Positions 1 through 9,253 are shown, counted from the stretch's first letter. The stretch is DNA of 64,000 nt from Staphylococcus intermedius NCTC 11048 (GCF_002902385.1 NZ_PPQH01000018.1:62001-126000), one strand, 5' to 3'. Made by a program: numbers and translations. The notes: generated by a model from the sequence alone, not told the origin.

Positions 1-513
1 CGCATCGACAGCAGAGTTTTTACCACCAATAATGACAACATCTTGGTCAAAATAAGGGTGTGGTTCTTTAAAATAGTGCATCACTTTAGAAAGTTCTGCA
101 CCTTCTACTTCCAATGTATTATGTTGACCGTAATAACCTGTCGCAACAGTTAAATAACGGCATTGATAAACATCTTTAGTCGTTGTTAATGTAAAGTGAT
201 CGTGCATCTTTTTCACGGTTAATACTTCTTCAAATGCATTGACTTTAAGTTGGTGATGTTTGACAACTTCACGATAGTACACTAATGCCTGATTTCGACG
301 TGGTTTTAATTCTTCTACAATAAAAGGCACGTCTCCGATACTTAATTTATCACTTGATGAAAAGAAAGTTTGATGCGTTGGATAGTGATAAATCGCATCC
401 ACTATATTTCCTTTTTCAATGACTAATGTATCAATACCTTTTTTCTTTTGTTCTATGGCAGCACTCAAACCACATGGGCCGCCGCCTATGATAATACTTT
501 CTACAGTTTTCAT
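1..513 (-). CDS. ypdA: Bacillithiol disulfide reductase YpdA (Bdr), 3' end cut by window
   Basis: The frame starts at the ATG at 513 and runs off the left edge, so only the first 171 residues are seen. Residues 6-14 read IIIGGGPCG, an FAD-binding Rossmann GxGxxG motif, and a second one (VVIIGGKNSA) lies near residue 165, as in the YpdA family of NADPH-dependent flavoproteins. Known role: it reduces oxidised bacillithiol in the cytoplasm, with the bacilliredoxins. brxB, coding for one of these partners, is at 24789-25226. Start and family assignment are firm; nothing can be said of the missing C-terminus. Confidence 0.9.
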   Translation of the reverse strand, partial: MKTVESIIIGGGPCGLSAAIEQKKKGIDTLVIEKGNIVDAIYHYPTHQTFFSSSDKLSIGDVPFIVEELKPRRNQALVYYREVVKHHQLKVNAFEEVLTVKKMHDHFTLTTTKDVYQCRYLTVATGYYGQHNTLEVEGAELSKVMHYFKEPHPYFDQDVVIIGGKNSAVDA

Positions 514-711
514 TTTGATACTGAAACATTAAAAATATGCGTTCACAAACGTCAATTATGCTACTTTAATGTTTCATATTGCCTCCTAATTCTCATACTA
601 GCATCGTATATGATCAGAACTGTGATAATCCTTATACATTATATCAACTTTTAAAGTGATTCTAAATGGAAAAGTTTGTGACAGTCATCATCACACATAA
701 AACAGAAACTC

Positions 712-1251
712 AAACGGGGATGGGATATAATCATTTTTGGTGCTATGGATGTAGTATTTTGTTTAACTTGCCTTCCATATGATTTGTGGCTTTTGATTGC
801 CCTTATGGCTTCGCGTTCCCAGGGACTTGCCTCAACTCAATTTGGCTTGATAGATGTGAACACTGGATGGAAGGCAAATTGGATTTTCGGGAGCAGTACA
901 GAAATCTCATATGGAACAAAGATTTCGTCGTACTGCCCCCGCAAGGCTGACTAGACTTCTCAAAAGCACAAGCATTGAGAAGTCAGACAGCTACTGCGTT
1001 AAACAGTAGCCACTATCAAAGTCAATTGACGTTATTTTGTTTTTAACTTCATCCCTCGGGAGTCTCAGCCTTCTGGGCAATCTTACATCAAATGCAGTCA
1101 CTTAAGGCAAGTTGATGAAATGGAGACACGCCCATAATATCCAATGATGACGTCCCATTCATCCTTATTTGTGGCTGTTTGAGCATCATTAATTGATAGA
1201 TGTCCATAAAAAGGATAAGGACTGGGAAAACTTAATGTCCCAGTCCCGTTT
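712..1251 (+). repeat. Long structured intergenic repeat, copy A
   Basis: This 540 bp non-coding segment fills the gap between ypdA and ebpS and is repeated in inverted orientation at 46289-46726. Conserved parts include the stem-loops GACTTCTCAA/TTGAGAAGTC (954-963/975-984) and CTACTG/CAGTAG (991-996/1004-1009). The ends are complementary: AAACGGGGATGGG at 712-724 and CCCAGTCCCGTTT at 1239-1251, with two mismatches. The last 30 bases also form a GGACTGGG/CCCAGTCC hairpin that could end ebpS transcription on the minus strand. Relative to the other copy it carries an extra module at about 825-938. I do not recognise it as a named element. The ORF inside it (745-954) is not conserved in the other copy. 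Confidence 0.8.
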
Positions 1252-1261
1252 TGGGTAATCG

Positions 1262-2725
1262 TTATGGAATAATGAGTTGCTGTCCGTTTGAAATGTTGTT
1301 GTTTTGTAATCCATTGGCACGTTTGATCTTTTCAACATTTTCAGGTGAACCATTGCCATAATATTGAATCGCTATACGATATAAATTTTGGTTGCCATTC
1401 ACGACATGGGTTTGTCCTCCTGCTGTTTGCCCCTGTTGATAACCGTTTTGTGGGTTGTTGACATTACCATTATTTACGTCATTCTGATTTTGATTCGAAT
1501 CAGTAGCGTTAGAATCAGTAGCGTTAGAATCAACAGTGTTATTTTCGACAGAATTTGACTGACTGTTATCAGCATCACTATTGTCATTGCTATCTTTTGA
1601 TGTCTCTGCTTTATCATTCGCATCTTGTTTGTCGTCGCTGTTTTCAGGTTTACTTTGTTTTTGGTCATCAGTGTCTTTCTTAGTGCTATCTTTTTGAGCG
1701 ACTTCTTGTGAATTGTCACTTTGGTGATCTTGATTAAAAAGATAAATGCCTCCGAAAATTGCTACCGTACCTAAAAGGATAACCGCAGCAAGGATAGGTA
1801 AAAGCTTTTTGAAAAACCCACCACCAGAGCCATTTGAAACGGTTGTTTCTGATTGATGTTCTGATTTGGCTTGAGCATGGCTTGTAGAAGCGGCTGATGT
1901 TGCACTCGCACCAGTTGCGACACCTGCTGCTGCTTTTTTCTCACTGCTAGATTGAGAATGATTTTGTTGAGAATCGTGTTGCGCATCTTGATTTGTTTGC
2001 TGGCCTTTGTTCGCCATGCCTGCAGCACTCGCACCGGTTGCGACACCTGCTGTTTTTTTCTCATTGCTAGATTGAGAATGGCTTTGTTGTGAATCTTGTT
2101 GCGTATTTTGATTTGTTTGTTGACCTTTGTTCGCCATACCTGCCGCACCGATTCCTACACCGGTCGCCATAGCTTTTTGGTTATCGTGATCTGCTTCATT
2201 TTCTGGTTTCTTATTACGCTTTTCTTCGCTTGACGATTTAGGATCTTGATTTTGTTTATTCGCTGTTTGACCACTTGCGCTAACACCCGCAGCTGCCGCA
2301 TCAGTTGTTGCAGATTTTTTATCTTTCGTGTCATCTTTAGCTCGCTCGTTGGTTGGTGAATCAGCTGTTTGAGCATGTTTTTCATTATGATGTTGTGTAT
2401 GATTGATTTGCTCGTTATCGTTCTTTTTAATGCCACCAATTGGCCCCGGCTTTTTATCGATTTGGTCGTTGTTGGATGTTTCTTCATGCAAATTATCCTG
2501 GGCATCCTCTGGTGATGGTTTTGATTTTGCAATACCGAAATCTCTTTTTCTATGGCGTCTTGAAGCATTTCGTGGTGGGAATTGCTGTTGTTGCTGTTTG
2601 TGATTTTCTTGGGGTTGTTCATCTTTTTCATTGATTACATCAGTTGTCTCGTCCTCGTCGTGATGATGCGATTTAATTTCTTGACGACTCCGTTCAAACT
2701 CATCTTTGAAGTTATCTTTTGTCAC
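1262..2725 (-). CDS. ebpS: Elastin-binding protein EbpS, LysM membrane protein
   Basis: The product (487 aa; S. aureus EbpS is about 486) has a long acidic, Gln/Asn/Ser-rich N-terminal region containing the conserved [10 protein letters not shown] block near residues 48-57. One strong membrane segment follows at about 304-330, then a low-complexity Asp/Ser/Asn linker and a C-terminal LysM domain (about 439-487). The start is GTG at 2725, 8 bases after AAAGGATG. Known role in S. aureus: a surface membrane protein that binds soluble elastin and affects growth; the LysM should contact peptidoglycan. Two 40-residue tandem repeats lie at residues 194-273. Transcription probably ends in the hairpin at the right end of repeat copy A. 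Confidence 0.93.
   Translation of the reverse strand: MTKDNFKDEFERSRQEIKSHHHDEDETTDVINEKDEQPQENHKQQQQQFPPRNASRRHRKRDFGIAKSKPSPEDAQDNLHEETSNNDQIDKKPGPIGGIKKNDNEQINHTQHHNEKHAQTADSPTNERAKDDTKDKKSATTDAAAAGVSASGQTANKQNQDPKSSSEEKRNKKPENEADHDNQKAMATGVGIGAAGMANKGQQTNQNTQQDSQQSHSQSSNEKKTAGVATGASAAGMANKGQQTNQDAQHDSQQNHSQSSSEKKAAAGVATGASATSAASTSHAQAKSEHQSETTVSNGSGGGFFKKLLPILAAVILLGTVAIFGGIYLFNQDHQSDNSQEVAQKDSTKKDTDDQKQSKPENSDDKQDANDKAETSKDSNDNSDADNSQSNSVENNTVDSNATDSNATDSNQNQNDVNNGNVNNPQNGYQQGQTAGGQTHVVNGNQNLYRIAIQYYGNGSPENVEKIKRANGLQNNNISNGQQLIIP
1904..2146 (-). repeat. Two tandem 120 bp repeats inside ebpS
   Basis: Residues 194-233 and 234-274 of EbpS are near-identical 40-residue units, each starting [13 protein letters not shown] and ending GVATGAS. 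At DNA level this is a 120 bp direct repeat. It sits in the hydrophilic part just before the membrane segment, so copy number could vary without disturbing the LysM or membrane parts. A smaller 15 bp tandem repeat (NATDS in the protein) is at about 1497-1530. Confidence 0.75.
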
Positions 2726-2898
2726 TTAACATTCATCCTTTCTATTTAAATTGTACAATAACGATTTGAAAGTAAAACTTTGATACGTTCAATACCCATG
2801 CGTTTCATATATTTAATTCTATGTTGTTGATAAATCGCCTAATACCATTTATCTTAAATTATAACGGGTTTAAATTAAAAGTAAAAGCATTGTGAAAA

Positions 2899-4275
2899 CT
2901 AATGAAACAAATGATCTAATTTTTCAATGTAAGTTAACTTTCTTTTAACTTTTTTCTTATTTTTTTCGTAAACTGGAGTAAGGTTGTCGCAATGATCACA
3001 ACATGATGTCACTGTTTCTTTTGTCATACCAAAATAATTCATTAAATGTTGACGTCGACATTGTTTGGTTAAAATGTAATGATACATATGTCGATACCCC
3101 TGTCTTTTCACCTCTTCATTTTGAGTAAATATATGTCTAAGCTCTTGAAATGAAAAAGCTTGTGATAATACATCTAAAATATCGCGCTTTTCAATATCTA
3201 TCATTTGACCGAGTTCATATTGATCCACATCTGCAGCGTGCATCATATTAGCTAATGCTAACGTCTCCATCAAATATTGATCATCTGGTTGAAACAGCGC
3301 AATGGCCTGGCTTGGAAGTCCATCTCTACCTGCACGTCCAATTTCTTGTAAATAACTAGATGGCGTCGGTGATACGTGAAAATGAATAATAGTACGAATA
3401 TCTGGTTTGTTCACTCCCATGCCAAAAGCACTCGTCGCAACGATAATGCGAATGTCATTATTTAAAAATTGTTGTTGAACTGTATGTCGCTCTTGATAGG
3501 ATAAATCTCCGTGATAAATCCCCGTTAAATACCCTGCTTTATAAATCGATGTCGCGAGTTCCAAACTGACTTTTTTAGAAGAAACATAAATAATCGTTGG
3601 ACCAGACGTTGCAATCGTATCTATTAACCAATCTATCTTTTCTTCATAAGAGGACATAAATTTCACAGATAACGCCACATTGGGTCGATCCATTGAGTGC
3701 TCGATAACATGTATGGGTTTTTGAATCACTCGCTGAATATCAACTTTCAAATGACGTGTTGCTGTCGCTGTTAGTGCTAATACAGTCGCCTCGTGAAAAT
3801 GATTTGTCACTTTACCTATCAAGGCATAGTGGGGTCTAAAATCAAACCCCCATTCAGACAAACAATGTACTTCGTCAAGTACAATCATGCCAAATCGAAT
3901 GCTTTTAAAAAGATTAAAATGATGCGGCTGTAAAATGAATTCAGGGCTTACAAAAATAAATCGTGACTGTGCTACCTGTTGAAGTGCCCGTTTTTTTGCT
4001 GTGCTTTCCAGGCCGGAATGAATGGCGACAACACGATGTTCTCCTTGCATTTTCATCTGCATCACCTGGTCGTCCATTAATGAGATGAGTGGCGAAATAA
4101 CTAACGTCGGTTGCTGTTTGATGTAAGTTGGAAGTTGATAACACAATGACTTGCCACTACCGGTTGGCAAAATCCCTAATGTATGTTGGCCATTTAGTAC
4201 ACTTGAAATGATACTTTCTTGACCTGGACGAAATGTTGAAAAGCCAAAATATTGTTTTAAAGCATCTTTAAGCAT
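2899..4275 (-). CDS. recQ: RecQ-family ATP-dependent DNA helicase (RecS-like)
   Basis: The 458 aa protein has the helicase motifs in order: Walker A PTGSGKS (about residue 37), DEVH box (LDEVHCLSEWG) near residue 133, motif III ALTATAT, and motif VI QEIGRAGRDG near residue 306. A RecQ zinc-binding Cys set (CRRQ...CCDHC) lies near the C-terminus. There is no HRDC domain, which matches the short RecS type of Bacillus rather than full RecQ. It unwinds DNA in recombination repair. The start ATG at 4275 follows AAAAGGAG and overlaps the end of the upstream gene by 8 bases, implying translational coupling. The order fer, ypbB, recS is the same as in Bacillus. Confidence 0.9.
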   Translation of the reverse strand: MLKDALKQYFGFSTFRPGQESIISSVLNGQHTLGILPTGSGKSLCYQLPTYIKQQPTLVISPLISLMDDQVMQMKMQGEHRVVAIHSGLESTAKKRALQQVAQSRFIFVSPEFILQPHHFNLFKSIRFGMIVLDEVHCLSEWGFDFRPHYALIGKVTNHFHEATVLALTATATRHLKVDIQRVIQKPIHVIEHSMDRPNVALSVKFMSSYEEKIDWLIDTIATSGPTIIYVSSKKVSLELATSIYKAGYLTGIYHGDLSYQERHTVQQQFLNNDIRIIVATSAFGMGVNKPDIRTIIHFHVSPTPSSYLQEIGRAGRDGLPSQAIALFQPDDQYLMETLALANMMHAADVDQYELGQMIDIEKRDILDVLSQAFSFQELRHIFTQNEEVKRQGYRHMYHYILTKQCRRQHLMNYFGMTKETVTSCCDHCDNLTPVYEKNKKKVKRKLTYIEKLDHLFH

Positions 4276-5215
4276 GTAATTCTCCTTTTGCGCTTCCGAT
4301 TATCGCGAGTTTGAGTTCAAAATAGGATAGCGATTCAAATTGTTCTTTGTAACGCTTTAGCCTTTGGTAGGGTTGTTCTTGATAATATTTAAGAAATGGG
4401 ACATAAGGTTGCCTGAAAAAATCTTCATAGTTAGTTAATTGATGTTTCATAAATAAATCGAGAATATGGTCTTCTATTGTTGTTTCACGTACCTGTTCTA
4501 TTTCTGCTATTTGATCAATCGTATAGTTGTTTTCTAATAAATGTAACGTTTGCAACACACGTTCCGAAATTTCGAGCGGCATGATACATTGCGAAAGGAT
4601 AGGGAACTGTTCTGCATTTTGAATGAAGCGATAAATAGACAGTAATGCTTCATAATGCGCAGTAAATAAATCTTGGATATCAATCGCTTCGATCATACTT
4701 ATTTGTGAAAATGTGTACATCGGCTCATCATAACCGGTTAATAAGTAATGGCAATAAATGGTATCATGCTTTTCGTCTAATAACTCAAATAAGGTTGTCA
4801 CTTCTTTTTCGAGAGTCGCATGTAACTGCCTTTGCTCAATTTCATAATAAATTTGGCGTACTGTATCATGAATTTCCACTTGAGACGCAATAGGCAGAAA
4901 AGTCCGTTGATGATTCTGGATATGAGAAACCGTTTGAATGAGTAACTGAATTGCTTTGAAAGTAGCATCCAAAGTTTGAAATGTCATTAAATGACTCGTC
5001 TCTAATCTTTTGATAGTATTTTCTTCTTGGTTGATGATTTGTTCAAATTGTTCGTATGTTAGTTTGGGTGCACAACCATAAAGTGATAATACATTTAAAG
5101 AAACAGCGTCAAAAAAAGTTTGATGAGATTTTTTACCTATGATAATATTAAAGATGCTTTTTCTAGTTTTGTAGGCTGATGCATGATCATATAGATATAG
5201 AATTAATTGTTTCAT
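4268..5215 (-). CDS. YpbB-like helix-turn-helix protein next to recQ
   Basis: A 315 aa protein without a known enzyme motif. It corresponds by position and length to Bacillus YpbB, whose C-terminal part resembles a helix-turn-helix domain often attached to RecQ-type helicases; here the matching stretch is around residues 235-275 (NNYTIDQIAEIEQVRETTIE). I chose the ATG at 5215 (MKQLILYL) because GAGG lies 7 bases before it; the longer frame starting at 5260 has no ribosome site. It overlaps recQ by 8 bases and is probably a helicase accessory or DNA-binding factor, which is inference from the operon. Confidence 0.75.
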   Translation of the reverse strand: MKQLILYLYDHASAYKTRKSIFNIIIGKKSHQTFFDAVSLNVLSLYGCAPKLTYEQFEQIINQEENTIKRLETSHLMTFQTLDATFKAIQLLIQTVSHIQNHQRTFLPIASQVEIHDTVRQIYYEIEQRQLHATLEKEVTTLFELLDEKHDTIYCHYLLTGYDEPMYTFSQISMIEAIDIQDLFTAHYEALLSIYRFIQNAEQFPILSQCIMPLEISERVLQTLHLLENNYTIDQIAEIEQVRETTIEDHILDLFMKHQLTNYEDFFRQPYVPFLKYYQEQPYQRLKRYKEQFESLSYFELKLAIIGSAKGELHA

Positions 5216-5286
5216 GTTTAGACCTCGATTAAAACGTATATATTGAAAAATTAGGTACACAGAACTACAATAAAATTATAATGTGA

Positions 5287-5565
<279 letters not shown>

Positions 5566-5633
5566 TTCATATTGAGGACTTTTGTCTTTAATATTAATAT
5601 AAAACAACTTAAGGTCTAAGTAAACTAAGATGA

Positions 5634-5690
5634 AGATTGAGTAGAAAAATGGATGTATTGCCATGCTACTCAATCTATTTTTTTGTTTTT
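5634..5690 (+). terminator. Rho-independent terminator of fer
   Basis: AGATTGAGTAG at 5634-5644 pairs perfectly with CTACTCAATCT at 5666-5676 and is followed by a T-rich run (ATTTTTTTG). It lies 69 bases after the fer stop codon. Confidence 0.8.
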
Positions 5691-5732
5691 GAATGATGTT
5701 TGAGCTCTGCTTTAATGTTAAATAATACGAAT

Positions 5733-5776
5733 AAAAAGGCTAAGAGATGTAATTTTTTACTCTTAGCCTTTTTTAA
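5733..5776. terminator. Bidirectional terminator between fer and ribU
   Basis: AAAGGCTAAGAG pairs with CTCTTAGCCTTT, flanked by A-runs on the left and T-runs on the right, so it can stop transcription from both convergent genes. It begins 7 bases beyond the ribU stop and is the only terminator candidate for ribU. Confidence 0.8.
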
Positions 5777-5782
5777 TACGTC

Positions 5783-6328
5783 TTATTTTAATATGTGCCC
5801 AATACGTTGATATAACAATACAAAAATAATGGATATCAAGGCACCTTTAATTATGTTAAATGGAATGATTCCTGCAGCAATAAGCAATTTAAGATTGTTG
5901 GCTACGTCAGAAAGATTCATGATCATACCATAGAGTGGTAGTAGCACAAAATAATTCATGACAGCTAACAGTATGGTCATGACAACGGTACCAGCAATCA
6001 ACCCTAAAATGAGGTTTTTGGTCGTTTGGTTTTTACGGTAAATTCCGTAACTCACGAGCAATAAACTTGCCCCTGCTAAAAAGTTAGCGACCGGACCGAC
6101 TGGATCACTCAAGTTGAAAAAGAAGTTCAGTAAGTTTTTAATCAATTCAACGAGTATGCCTGCAACTGGACCAAGTGTAAATGTTGCCAGTAAAGCTGGG
6201 ACATCGCTAAAATCAATCGTTAAATATGGCGGTAAAAATGGTAACGGAAACTTTATAAATGTCAGGACAATTGCTATTGCACTTAGCATCCCTACCGTTA
6301 TTATCCGTTTCGTTTGCTTTTGCTTCAT
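5783..6328 (-). CDS. ribU: Riboflavin/FMN ECF transporter S component RibU
   Basis: About 181 residues with five to six hydrophobic segments and a short Lys-rich N-terminus, as in the RibU (FmnP) family. It binds riboflavin at the membrane and uses the shared ECF energy module (not in this window). The ATG at 6328 is 8 bases after GGAGG; the frame could also open at a TTG just before it, but the spacing favours ATG. Function is strongly supported by the FMN riboswitch in its leader. It is a single-gene transcript. Confidence 0.93.
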   Translation of the reverse strand: MKQKQTKRIITVGMLSAIAIVLTFIKFPLPFLPPYLTIDFSDVPALLATFTLGPVAGILVELIKNLLNFFFNLSDPVGPVANFLAGASLLLVSYGIYRKNQTTKNLILGLIAGTVVMTILLAVMNYFVLLPLYGMIMNLSDVANNLKLLIAAGIIPFNIIKGALISIIFVLLYQRIGHILK

Positions 6329-6336
6329 CAAAAAGA

Positions 6337-6370
6337 CCTCCTATTGAATTCATCTTTCACGAATAGGAGG
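6337..6370 (-). promoter_or_regulatory. Hairpin masking the ribU ribosome binding site
   Basis: On the minus strand CCTCCTATT (6370-6362) is the exact complement of AATAGGAGG (6345-6337), which contains the ribU Shine-Dalgarno sequence; the loop is 16 bases. No T-run follows, so this looks like a translational expression platform for the adjacent FMN aptamer and not a terminator. Confidence 0.6.
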
Positions 6371-6392
6371 AATAAAAAGCAACACAAATAAA

Positions 6393-6533
6393 CCTCCATC
6401 TTCTCCCATCCAGACTTTAACTGTCGGCTCTAGAATTTCACTAGATCAGCCACAAAGATGTTGTACATCATTTGCAGGTCGCAGGCTTATATTACTGCCG
6501 GTTGGGAATTACACCCTACCCCGAAGATGAATC
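6393..6533 (-). ncRNA. FMN riboswitch (RFN element) of ribU
   Basis: Read on the minus strand, the segment begins CATCTTCGGGGTAGGGTG and ends TGGGAGAAGATG. These are the conserved RFN closing stem (CATCTTC/GAAGATG) and core, including the GCCTGCGACC and GAGCCGACAGT blocks. It binds FMN and represses flavin uptake when flavin is sufficient. It lies about 65 bases upstream of the ribU ATG. Confidence 0.95.
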
Positions 6534-6619
6534 ATTTTTTTATTATTTTCTGTATTAGTTTACATGAGATAACTTTTGAATACAATCTATATGCAACGAT
6601 TCAAAATATTAGCATATAA

Positions 6620-6668
6620 AGAAGGAACGGCGATAGCTCGAATCTAAAAAGAGCTATCGCCGTTCCTT
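6620..6668 (-). terminator. Terminator of srrB
   Basis: An 18 bp perfect stem, AAGGAACGGCGATAGCTC (6622-6639) with GAGCTATCGCCGTTCCTT (6651-6668), lies 22 bases after the srrB stop. The T-run on the minus side is modest (TTCTTTATAT), but the stem is very strong. Confidence 0.75.
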
Positions 6669-6689
6669 GAATCAACGTTGTTATTTCTT

Positions 6690-8432
6690 CTACATGCGAT
6701 ATTTAGGCAGTGAAATGATAAATTTTGTCCCCTGTTCGAGTTCACTTTCGACGCGGATATGGCCCCCGTGCGCATTGACAATCATGCGTGTGATAAATAA
6801 TCCGAGCCCTGTACCTTGTGAGCCACGTTTACGCGCAGAGTCCACTTTATAAAAGCGTTCGAAAAGTTTTTCTAAATGTTGCGGTGCGATACCCACGCCC
6901 GTATCTTCAACAGTTAAAATTTGGTTGTCATGATCCGCCGTTGCTTTAATTGATATAGTATCACCCGGTTGCGTATAACGAGAGGCATTATCGACAAGGT
7001 TCGTCAATACTTGTTCCATACGATCAAAGTCATAGTACCAAAGCGAGGCCATCTCGCCGTCCATTTGAAAATCTAACGTTAAATCTAGCTCTTGTGCTTG
7101 TTGACGATATTTCATCGCCATTTTTTTAACTAAATCTTGCATCGGTTGGACTTCTTGCGTGACATTCAACCCTTCAGCATCCATTTTCGCGACATTCAAC
7201 AATTCGTTGACTAAGCGACTTAAACGTTTTGATTCATCTAACACCACAGTTAAAAATTCATTAATCTCTTCTGGTTCAGTTACGACACCATCCACGATTG
7301 ATTCGGTATATCCTTGTAGCAATGAAATGGGTGTGCGCAATTCGTGGGAAACACTTGCAATAAAATCTTTTTTCACTTGCTCAAGTTCATGCTCGTTTGT
7401 CATATCACGAACGACTGCAACAAGGCCACCTTCACCATTAGTTTGAATTTTTTTAATATGGCTCATAATGACCACATAAAAGCGTTGATTCATTTCATAT
7501 TCTCTATATTCCGTTTTTTGACTTTCAAATGTATCCTCAATTTGTCGATTAAACAGCTCACGATCGGATTCGTTCAATTCTGAAAGCATCCGTTCAGCTA
7601 AAGCATTGGATATAATGATTTGCTTCTTATGATTGATACCCAAAACCCCTTCAACCATTGAATTGATCAAGGTATCACGAATATTTTTAGATGTTGTTAA
7701 TGCGTCGATATGTGTTTGTATACTACGGCTCATTTTATTAAAAGTCATAGCAAGTTCACCAATCTCATCTCTCGTTTGAATGGGCACACGTTTGTCATAA
7801 TGCCCTCGAGCGACTTCTTTAGCTTGCGATTTAAGTTGACGTAGTGGATTGGTAATACGTGTTGATAAGAAAAATGCAAACACTGTTGTAATCGCTAAGA
7901 ATACGACAGCTGTGATTAAAATCATAATAGTGATAATATTGTTCGTATCCTCAATACTTTTTAGATCCTGATAAATAAAAATGGCTGAAGATTGGCCATC
8001 ACTATCTTTAGAAGGATAACCTAATAACACATACGTATGCGTTTTGCCATCAATTTTGAAAGTAACATGTTGTAGCTCTGATTGATTCTCTTTCAGTACA
8101 CGGTCAAAATTCGGATGTTGACTGATTTCTTTAAGCATTTTCTTTTTAACCGTATCTTTTTCATTAATATTGGCTCGGTCCGGTAAAATGATGAGACCTT
8201 TATTATCTTCTAACAAAGCCTCACTATGTTCAATGGCAAGTTTTCGATTATCATTTTTGAGTAACAATTGGTTTACGTTTTCAGCACTTTGATAGAGCGC
8301 CCGTTCGGTTTCTTGCGTGAAGTAATATTGGAAAAATGTGATTAATGCAGCACTTAATAAAATTAAAACTGTCGTCACTATTAAAATAATAGTTAACCAC
8401 AGTTTTACGACAACACTATTAAGCCGTTTCAT
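6690..8432 (-). CDS. srrB: Respiratory response sensor histidine kinase SrrB
   Basis: A 580 aa membrane kinase. Membrane segments at about 9-31 and 168-190 flank an extracytoplasmic loop. HAMP (about 190-245), PAS-like (about 255-345), HisKA with the phospho-acceptor His363 in SVSHELRTP, and the ATPase domain with NLVDNAS and GTGLGLF follow. It is the ResE orthologue that senses respiratory/oxygen status and phosphorylates SrrA. I chose ATG 8432 (MKRLNSVVVKLW) by similarity to S. aureus SrrB. It lies inside the end of srrA (14-base overlap), so translation is probably coupled; its own ribosome site is weak. Confidence 0.95.
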   Translation of the reverse strand: MKRLNSVVVKLWLTIILIVTTVLILLSAALITFFQYYFTQETERALYQSAENVNQLLLKNDNRKLAIEHSEALLEDNKGLIILPDRANINEKDTVKKKMLKEISQHPNFDRVLKENQSELQHVTFKIDGKTHTYVLLGYPSKDSDGQSSAIFIYQDLKSIEDTNNIITIMILITAVVFLAITTVFAFFLSTRITNPLRQLKSQAKEVARGHYDKRVPIQTRDEIGELAMTFNKMSRSIQTHIDALTTSKNIRDTLINSMVEGVLGINHKKQIIISNALAERMLSELNESDRELFNRQIEDTFESQKTEYREYEMNQRFYVVIMSHIKKIQTNGEGGLVAVVRDMTNEHELEQVKKDFIASVSHELRTPISLLQGYTESIVDGVVTEPEEINEFLTVVLDESKRLSRLVNELLNVAKMDAEGLNVTQEVQPMQDLVKKMAMKYRQQAQELDLTLDFQMDGEMASLWYYDFDRMEQVLTNLVDNASRYTQPGDTISIKATADHDNQILTVEDTGVGIAPQHLEKLFERFYKVDSARKRGSQGTGLGLFITRMIVNAHGGHIRVESELEQGTKFIISLPKYRM

Positions 8433-9144
8433 CCGACTTACTAACTTCAAATTTATATCCTACACCCCAAACGGTTTGTATCATTTTTGCTGCATCTGCA
8501 GAAACACGATTTAATTTTTCACGTAAACGTTTGACATGCGTATCTACAGTACGTAAATCACCATAAAATTCGTAATGCCAAACTTCTTTTAGTAATTGTT
8601 CTCTATCAAAAACTTTATTTGGTGTTTTAGCTAAGAAAATGAGCAATTCATATTCTTTTGGCGTAAGGTTTACCGGTGTCCCATCTGCCAATACCTTGTG
8701 TGCATCATTATCAATCGTTAAATGTTTAAATTCAATCATATCACGGGCATGTGGCTCGTTTTGTTCTGCTTTTGAAGATTCTGTACGTCGTAATAAAGCC
8801 TTCACACGCAACACAACTTCGCGTGGTGAGAATGGCTTAACGATATAATCATCAGCACCTGATTCAAAACCTTCAACGCGATTGTTTTCTTCACCTTTTG
8901 CAGTGAGCATTATAATAGGCGTATCTTTAAGTTCACGTAATTTAACTGCTACTTCAAGTCCGTCCATTTCAGGTAACATTAAATCTAACAAAATACATGA
9001 ATAATCATATTTTGTCGCCATGTCTAATGCTTCGCGTCCATCACTTGCTTCAGCAATGACGTAACCTTCTCTTTCTAAATATAATTTTAATAGTTTTCTA
9101 ATTCGATGTTCATCATCTACGACTAAGATTTCATTAGTCATCAT
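8419..9144 (-). CDS. srrA: Respiratory response regulator SrrA
   Basis: An OmpR/PhoB-type regulator of about 241 aa. The receiver domain has the acidic pocket VVDDE near residue 9, the phospho-acceptor Asp near residue 54 in LLDLMLPEMDG, and the Lys in VKPFSPRE. The C-terminal winged helix contains VDTHVKRLREKL. It controls anaerobic metabolism, cytochromes and virulence in S. aureus. Two adjacent ATGs (9144, 9141) follow GGAGG by 6 and 9 bases; either may be used. Transcribed with srrB from the promoter near 9187. Confidence 0.95.
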   Translation of the reverse strand: MMTNEILVVDDEHRIRKLLKLYLEREGYVIAEASDGREALDMATKYDYSCILLDLMLPEMDGLEVAVKLRELKDTPIIMLTAKGEENNRVEGFESGADDYIVKPFSPREVVLRVKALLRRTESSKAEQNEPHARDMIEFKHLTIDNDAHKVLADGTPVNLTPKEYELLIFLAKTPNKVFDREQLLKEVWHYEFYGDLRTVDTHVKRLREKLNRVSADAAKMIQTVWGVGYKFEVSKSDETA

Positions 9145-9186
9145 GACATACCTCCCACACATGGTGACATTTCTAACTCAAAGCAT

Positions 9187-9215
9187 ATTATACCATAAGG
9201 ATTAATTCGGGTAAT
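9187..9215 (-). promoter_or_regulatory. Likely sigma-A promoter of srrAB
   Basis: The minus strand shows TGGTATAAT (9195-9187), an extended -10 with a perfect TATAAT, about 40 bases upstream of the srrA start. The -35 region is poor, as is usual for extended -10 promoters. Confidence 0.5.
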
Positions 9216-9253
9216 AATAAAACAATAATGCGTTTTCATTTCTGAATTTTAAT

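Noticed and set aside
448-654. 68-codon ORF over the ypdA start
   Set aside because: It lies antisense to the ypdA 5' end and has no ribosome site or recognisable product.
745-954. 69-codon ORF inside repeat copy A
   Set aside because: It has no ribosome site, and the matching stretch of copy B lacks most of it and is not open, so it is chance within a non-coding element.
712-1251. Repeat copy A as an insertion sequence or transposase remnant
   Set aside because: No transposase-like frame is present in either copy and no target-site duplication is evident; it is kept only as a structured repeat.
1474-2631. Several basic ORFs in other frames of ebpS
   Set aside because: They arise from the repetitive Gln/Asn/Ser codons of ebpS; none has start signals or homology.
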